Source: Straminergon stramineum (Eukaryota > Streptophyta > Bryopsida > Hypnales > Calliergonaceae). From it: DNA of 64,000 bases. This document shows, in pieces, positions 58,583 through 64,000 of the stretch; the first letter of the stretch is position 1, and every line of letters starts with the position of its first letter. The stretch spans positions 18,540,501 through 18,604,500 of the forward strand of contig OY987269.1 of the NCBI GenBank assembly GCA_963920665.1. The letters are read 5' to 3'. The notes beneath the pieces are model-generated. The model was not told where the DNA came from and did not search any database. It saw only the letters and a program-made list of their open reading frames with translations. Made by a program: the position numbers and the translations under genes.

Positions 58583-59951
58583 TTAGGGAACTTTGCCTGG
58601 ACTGTCCTTAAGAGCTGCAGCGAGCCAATCCAGGCCTTCACGTAACCCCTCCCCGGTGATGGCACTGCAAGCTTGGACGTGCCATTCCCTTTGCTTCAAC
58701 TGGTTGAGGTGTAGCCTGTCCGTGACCTCCTTGGAGGTCAACACTTTCGCCATATCTTGCTTGTTTGCAAACACCATCAATTTGACGTTACTTAGTTCTG
58801 AGTTCTTCAATAGCTTGTGAAGTTCATCTCTGGCTTCCGAGATTCGCTCCTTGTCGTTGCTATCCACCACGAATATTAAACCCTGCATCCAAATGGAAGT
58901 CTATGAGACGTGAAAACTATGAATATACTGAAACTATGAAGGCTGTCTATATACAGATGCATTACTCTGAAGCCCAGCTCAGGTCGACGTTGTGGAATGA
59001 ATAGCAAAAATTTGACTGAAGTCCATGACAGAGTTTTCAGTAAAATTGGATTGTTTCCGAAACTTCTAGACACCATGAAGGAAATGTTCTTCATAATTCA
59101 TGGGCAGATCGCCCTATGGCGACTCTGATCTTATTCAGGCCTCCCCATGCTATATAAGAAGGTCCGTATATGATCAATGTGACAAAAGGAAGATTTCCCC
59201 GTAAATTATGGAGAAGATTCTCGTTGTGATGCTGTAGAAAAGTTTGTGACAAGACCTAATTCTGCTAAAAACCCTCAAAATTGTATTGTTGAGTCTGACG
59301 AAAGACCTTCACATATAAGGAGAACCCAGATCGTCAGCCATGCAAACGCAAAGATATATCCATTGAAAAAATTGACATCACGCAACAGACAACCAAAAGT
59401 ATAGACCTTCAACACAAATTGGTAATCAAATTCATCAACGCACATCAGAAGAAGAGAAATTAAACGTAATTTGCCAAGAGCTGCCGACCTGTATATTGTC
59501 AAAGTAATGACGCCAGAGAGGTCGAATCTTATCCTGGCCCCCCACGTCCCAAACTGTGAAGCTCACGTTCTGATACTTTATTGACTCCACGTTGAAACCT
59601 ATTGTAGGCATCGTCGTCACCAGCTCTCCCATTTTCATTTTGTACAAAATTGTCGTCTTCCCTGCAGTCCCCAAAGACATTCACTGTCAACGATGGTTGA
59701 AAATGATCAATCGGGCTGAAGAATATATCAGTCCCGTCAGATCGCGCACTTCGCCGATGAAAATTACGAACAGACATTTCTTTCGAATCATGAAATCCAA
59801 TGTGACTACATCGCCAGCCAACTACGTACAAACAAATTAGGATTAGATTTAAAGCATTCCAACCTGCATTGTCAAGACCGATCATGAGAATCCCATAGTT
59901 TTTCGTGCCCCAAGAGATGGATGACAACAGTTTCCCCAATAACAGCCCCAT
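58583..59951 (-). CDS. ADP-ribosylation factor (ARF family small GTPase)
   Basis: Three exons, right to left: 59951-59864, 59661-59489 and 58882-58583. They join in frame (phases 1 and 0) to 186 residues, close to the ~181 of ARF1. Visible motifs: N-terminal MGLLLGKL with Gly2 available for myristoylation; P-loop GLDNAGKTT; switch [28 protein letters not shown]; and CSAITGEG in place of the usual TCATSGEG. Known family role: GTP-dependent recruitment of coat proteins and lipid enzymes at Golgi and endosomal membranes, switched by Sec7-type exchange factors and ARF GAPs. Compared with the highly conserved ARF1 class it is mildly divergent ([38 protein letters not shown], tail DSPGKVP), so it may be a less conserved plant ARF subclass. 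Intron 2 (58883-59488) carries a dispersed repeat copy. Confidence 0.93.
59040..59265 (+). repeat. Dispersed repeat, copy 2, within ARF intron 2
   Basis: Related to 55,810-56,165 but without the 45-bp tandem expansion. Shared blocks include cttcataattcatgg, gtccgtatatgatca and atggagaagattctcgttgtgatg followed by gacaagacctaatt. It is transcribed as part of the ARF pre-mRNA if the gene model is right. Confidence 0.7.
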
Positions 59952-61680
59952 CCCTGCTTCCCCTCCGTTTGGCTTCAATCAGATTCTCATACGAAGAAAA
60001 CACTGCTCCTTCTCAAAAACTGCATCATGCAAGACCACCAAACCGTTAATGAGAAAGAGAAGAAACCAAAAAACAAACCAAAGTCCAACTTGGCGGTAAA
60101 ATGCAGACAGCTGAAAAAGCTTGAGCCCTAACCCTATTACGACAAAATGTCGGCAAGTGTCGGAAATTCACATCCACAGATTGCAGAGTTAATTCACCAC
60201 GTTAAGATACAACAACCGACTGCAATTCGCTACCGAGAATCGCAATTCATTACAACGAGTAACGTCATCGGAAGACAGAGAGAAAACACTACTTTCAAGA
60301 AGTTGATCTGCACGACACCAACTGAGCCCACTTACCCACTTACAGATCCAAGACGGACTCACACACAATTTCAATTTCAATCTCAAACTACAATAGCATT
60401 CCGCAGGAATAAAAACAGCATCCTCCACCCATCTCTCAAGGGCTCATCCCCAAGGGTAACGATCAACGTTGCATATCAAATTCCTTACAATCATAAACCA
60501 AATTCACACCGCAACAGCGCTCCTGCCTCAAAACAGAAAAATCCAAGGAAAGATCCAATCCACACACCACTTCTGTTCCTGAAATTTTGATTGCGCATCT
60601 ACTGAATCCACCAGAATTCTGCGGTTCCGTCTATGTAACCAGCAAGCACGCAAGAAAGCGCATGAAAGGCACTCCAGAGCAGCATCCGGCGACGAAAGTG
60701 TGAAGGAAAGCAATGAGGACTTGGGTGACACGCCAAGGCTGATGACCACTCACGACTATCTGTTCTAGAAGAGTGGCGACGACGAAGGACTTCATCGTAG
60801 ACCTCGTGAAGCGTCTTGGAAAGAGTGTTCCAAACCTACCATTTCATTTCATTTCATCAGCGCTGAAAATCCCAAGTGGGTCGGTTTGTACGACGGACTT
60901 TTACGACGAGTGTACAATGCTGGAGTTTCGTCGTGGGCTCGTAGCCATTAATGGCTATCAGTCCAGTGTCCACAAACCGGCAAATGTGACTAAATTTCGC
61001 GAACTTTTTGCCAAACCCCCTTTTGTTTTGCTAAAAGGAACAATAGTGTTGAATTTGAAATTCTAGCACATGTAGTACAGTAGTGTTTATTACTCCGTAC
61101 TTTGCAACATGAGTTAAGCTTAGTCATGAGAATCATTTTGGGGACCACTGACTGGACGGAAGGTCCCTGAAGAAGCAGAAATGCACAATGAAATGCCACG
61201 TAGAAGTTACCAAAAAGTGAGGTGCTGCACTGGACGGAGGATCCCAACTCGCCGGGATTGATCTGGCGGTTTGAATTAAGTTAACTGGGGTGTGCGAGGC
61301 TGCTGGCCTTGGGAGGAGCTCCCCTCGGTCATCACTCGTCAGTCGTCAAGGTGGCGCCTTGACGAGGGAACCACGAAAGGAAGCAAGAAGGAAAGCGGGA
61401 GCTGGAAACTGACGACCAAAAGTCAAGCCCACTTGGAATTAATATTGGCAAAGCCTTGGTGGCCATGTCGTAAGTTAGTTTGTACGGATATATGGTATAG
61501 GGAAAGGACTCCAAAGTAAGCAAGTTTTCAGGAAATTTTTGGAAGTCCTCTACCTGATCTCCTCCTTCCACGAAAATGGACTGGTCTTTTTTCAATGGTC
61601 ACATCTTGTATAGTGGGACGCCCCCACCACGAGCGCCTCTTGTTGTGTGTTAGAGCCTTGAGCCTCAAAGTGCTGAACGA
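59952..61680. other. Upstream region of ARF and intergenic DNA
   Basis: The 5' UTR and promoter of ARF occupy the left part. Frames on both strands at 60147-60590 and 60189-60428 are overlapping and lack domains. The frame at 60773-61066 has no initial ATG. The GC-richer patch 61,200-61,440 shows no gene. Confidence 0.5.
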
Positions 61681-61689
61681 ATCCTCTTA

Positions 61690-61905
61690 ACCCTTAACCC
61701 ATAAACGATGCAGCGGAAGTTTTTTGTGTGATGAATGACAAGGAATTCTCTTGTGTAGGATAGAAGTCCAACTATTAGAGGTGGAAAGGGGAGATATTCT
61801 ACAGTAGTTTGACTCCCAATAAATATTTTTTATTTTTTTAAAGTAGATGATGTCACATGGTTCCAAAAGTGATGATTTCCACGGTCACCAATCTAGCGTT
61901 TAAAA
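61690..61905 (+). repeat. Dispersed ~200-bp repeat family, copy 4
   Basis: Starts near ttaacccataaacgatgcag and includes gatgaatgacaaggaattct, ggtggaaaggggagat and gatgatgtcacatggttcca. It is the cleanest copy in the window, and the next copy follows immediately in the same orientation. Confidence 0.85.
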
Positions 61906-61909
61906 GTTA

Positions 61910-62150
61910 ACACATCCTCTTAACCTTTAAATGATGTTGCGGTTGTTTTCTAGCTAATGAATGACAAAGAATCTTTTTGTGTAGGATAGAATGGTAATTG
62001 TTCATCCTTGGAATTTTGTGCAAAAAGAAGAGATCATACATAATAGTTTAACCTTGAATGAGCATTGTTTTTTTAAGTAGATGATGTCATACAATGTCAA
62101 TAGGGATGATTTCCACGATCACCAACTAAGTGTTTGAGGATTTATCACAA
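61910..62150 (+). repeat. Dispersed ~200-bp repeat family, copy 5 (tandem with copy 4)
   Basis: Same order of blocks as copy 4, about 235 bases downstream: taatgaatgacaaagaatct, aattgttcatccttggaatt, gatgatgtcatacaatgtca and gatttccacgatcacca. It shares the aattgttcatcctt segment with copy 1 at 9.3 kb, a segment that copy 4 lacks. Confidence 0.85.
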
Positions 62151-64000
62151 AAAGTATCGATTTATTTCTTGCAATACCAATTTCTCATGAGCAAATTTCC
62201 TCCAAATTGAAATTGTCATTGGCTAAATTGTTAAATTCATGTAATGTAAAGAAAACAATTCTAAAAATGAATGTACTAATTATATAATTGCATTCTTGGC
62301 AAGAATTGAACTTGGTTACTAGGCAAAACCATTCACCATTTGAAGACCAAGGATCTTCCTAACCCTTGCAAGATGGAGTTGAGGATAGCTATAAAAAGTT
62401 AGTATGAAATCAAAAGAGTTCATGATTCACCTTCTTCGATTTAGCGGTTCATTTGTTGCGCATGTGAGGCACCATTGAGGATTGGTTTATAAATGGTGAA
62501 ACGTAGAAGAATTCTTCTACAGGACGATGGCATCCTCTAGGATGTTGTCAAAGTCATTGTTTGATCCTTGCAAGGTCAATAGCATGACACTATCCAAATT
62601 TGATGTTGACATGCGATTTTGAAACTTTTTCTTGATGTTGTTTTGCACAGAAAAAGTCTTTTCACACATTGTGGTGCTCACGCATTGACACTTAAGTAAG
62701 GTGGCCCAAATCCCTCCAGCAATTTGGCTCTTGTTTCTTTTCACATGGATTTTAGAATTTCAAATTGTAGTGTTGATTTGGAGGTGTAGCTAAGAGGTTG
62801 ATACCTCAGAAAAATGATCCTCACCTAACTGGGTATTAGCCATTGAAATTTTTTCTATAGCAACTAAAATCTACCAAGTATTGAAATTAAAGGAGGCAAT
62901 AAAATATCCTACAATTTTTGGAGGGCACCAATTAATTTATAGCCCTAAGAATTTCTTTCTAATTTTGCATCCTTCATTTTCAAAATGCAACTCATTTTTT
63001 CCCACTTCCACTGGCTAACTTTGATCTAGCTACCAGTTTTTACCAATCTTTTGCTCTAAAGGCTTCATTACATGTATAAGTGGACGGGGATAGAAATTGT
63101 ACTTTTATGTGGCCCCAATGGGTGAAAAGGGGTACAATAAGAAATCCACAAGTGTTAATTCCCTCAGGATTGACTAGTCTCCACCAATGGGGATGTCCAC
63201 CAATATATGTGAAACATGAAGTCCTCATTCTTTCGCTTACCGATAATCGGCAAGACAATAGGTAGAGTTATTCTATCTTATTGCTTGAATTAGCACATAG
63301 CATGCCCATCATGCTCATATTTAAGCTTGCCCTAAAGGACACTTCACAATATATCCAAAGGTCAAGATAGTGTTGATTTACATCAATCGGATTGCAAGAA
63401 ACCAATAATTTAGCTTTTCAATCCTTTATACTACAAGGCAAAGTGCAAAGGCCATCGCCCTCCAAGATGCCTATATGGTATCATTTTTTTACCAAGGTGA
63501 CAAACTCTCAAATGAAGTTTGAGTTAGATAGGAATGGAAACCAAACTATGGGCGAAAGGCTATTGATTTTTATTCATTAAGTAATCAAAAACTAACAAAA
63601 TCTTAGCCATTAGATTGGAGGGGATATTTTTTGCAAGGCAAAAAGTAGGATGCTCCTCTCTTTTAGTTTTTAGTTTTTACACCTAGTCTCCATCATTACA
63701 ATGGGGAGCTTTTGCATTCAATGGACACACCTTCTACCTACTTCCCTTTGATGGCCAATGCTACCTTCATCTTCCATTTATACCTTTTTCATTTTTAAAA
63801 ATCTTTTTGGTGACTACATTAGGGACCAGGTCCTCCTAGTTATTGACCAATGCAGTCACCAAAACACTTTGATTCTTGGATAGATAAGTGCATTCTCTGT
63901 TTCTATAGCATCCATTGAACCTTTTAGATTCACAATGTCTTTACAAAATTAAAGTATCTCCAATGGTTAGTTGAAGACAAGTTTTTTTTTGATACACAAC
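62151..64000. other. AT-rich distal intergenic region
   Basis: Apart from the hAT fragment I see no coding sequence. Short frames at 63040-63258 (minus), 63080-63265 and 63392-63580 (plus) overlap on opposite strands or lack any domain. Sequence composition is typical of decayed transposon DNA. Confidence 0.5.
62517..62744 (-). pseudogene. hAT-type transposase C-terminal (dimerisation) fragment
   Basis: A 75-codon frame reads like the C-terminal hAT dimerisation domain. WATLLKCQCVSTTMCEKTFS corresponds to the hAT pattern in which a Ser/Thr-rich segment precedes a conserved Cys-Glu-(Arg/Lys)-x-Phe-Ser. This is followed by VQNNIKKKFQNRMSTSNLD, like the QN-x-IK-x-K-x-RNRL-x-x-x-x-LD stretch of animal/plant ZNF-type hAT proteins. 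The rest of a transposase (BED finger, DDE core) was not found nearby, so this is a decayed remnant. Confidence 0.6.

Noticed and set aside
60147..60590. 147-codon plus-strand frame upstream of ARF
   Set aside because: Overlaps ARF 5' flank, with low-complexity composition (Gln/Thr/Asn/Pro) and a competing frame on the minus strand.
60773..61066. 97-codon plus-strand frame with fairly protein-like composition
   Set aside because: No ATG at its start, no clear upstream exon, and no family recognised.

Overview
This window looks like nuclear DNA from a land plant. Genes are split by spliceosomal GT-AG introns and separated by long AT-rich stretches with degenerate repeats. The gene set includes plastid proteins (a TROL-type thylakoid rhodanese, a plastid-type cis-prenyltransferase, a tocopherol-cyclase-domain protein), an organelle-type PPR protein and a plant-type PQQL M16 protease. 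A bryophyte, perhaps a moss, is my guess from the overall character. That is inference; no single marker proves it.

Layout. 1.09-4.98 kb (-): intronless RRP12-like ribosome-biogenesis gene. 5.0-11.9 kb: AT-rich gene desert with two copies of a dispersed ~200-bp repeat. 11.9-14.3 kb (+): four-exon cis-prenyltransferase. 16.4-19.0 kb (+): four-exon P-class PPR gene, whose upstream region recurs inverted near 24-26 kb. 19.0-30.0 kb: repeat-rich accessory region. It holds a 90-bp tandem array (20.40-21.98 kb) bounded by two long imperfect palindromes, and a crowded cluster of direct and inverted short repeats at 25.9-26.8 kb. 30.0-33.0 kb (+): five-exon tocopherol-cyclase-domain gene. 35.0-42.8 kb (+): twenty-exon M16 metalloprotease (PQQL-like) with one GC-AG intron and a tandemly repeated 5' region. 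43.8-44.8 kb (-): penta-EF-hand calcium-binding protein. 46.2-46.75 kb: Tc1/mariner-type MITE. 48.8-51.8 kb (-): seven-exon TROL-like gene. 54.8-56.6 kb (+): possible small Cys-rich protein gene. 58.6-59.95 kb (-): three-exon ARF GTPase. 60-64 kb: repeats and a hAT transposase remnant.

The most interesting observation is that the 90-bp satellite at 20.4-22.0 kb is built from the 3' end (last codons, stop and 3' flank) of a penta-EF-hand gene like the one at 43.8 kb. Its right flank matches the sequence downstream of the TROL-like gene at 48.1-48.75 kb. The array locus therefore looks like a collapsed, then amplified, duplicate of the 43.3-48.8 kb segment of this same window.

Exon models were built by hand from splice sites, reading-frame phase and family continuity. 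Phases close for every main gene. The genes are independent housekeeping or organelle genes and no operon-like cooperation is implied, although three of the eight confident genes encode proteins likely to act in plastids.
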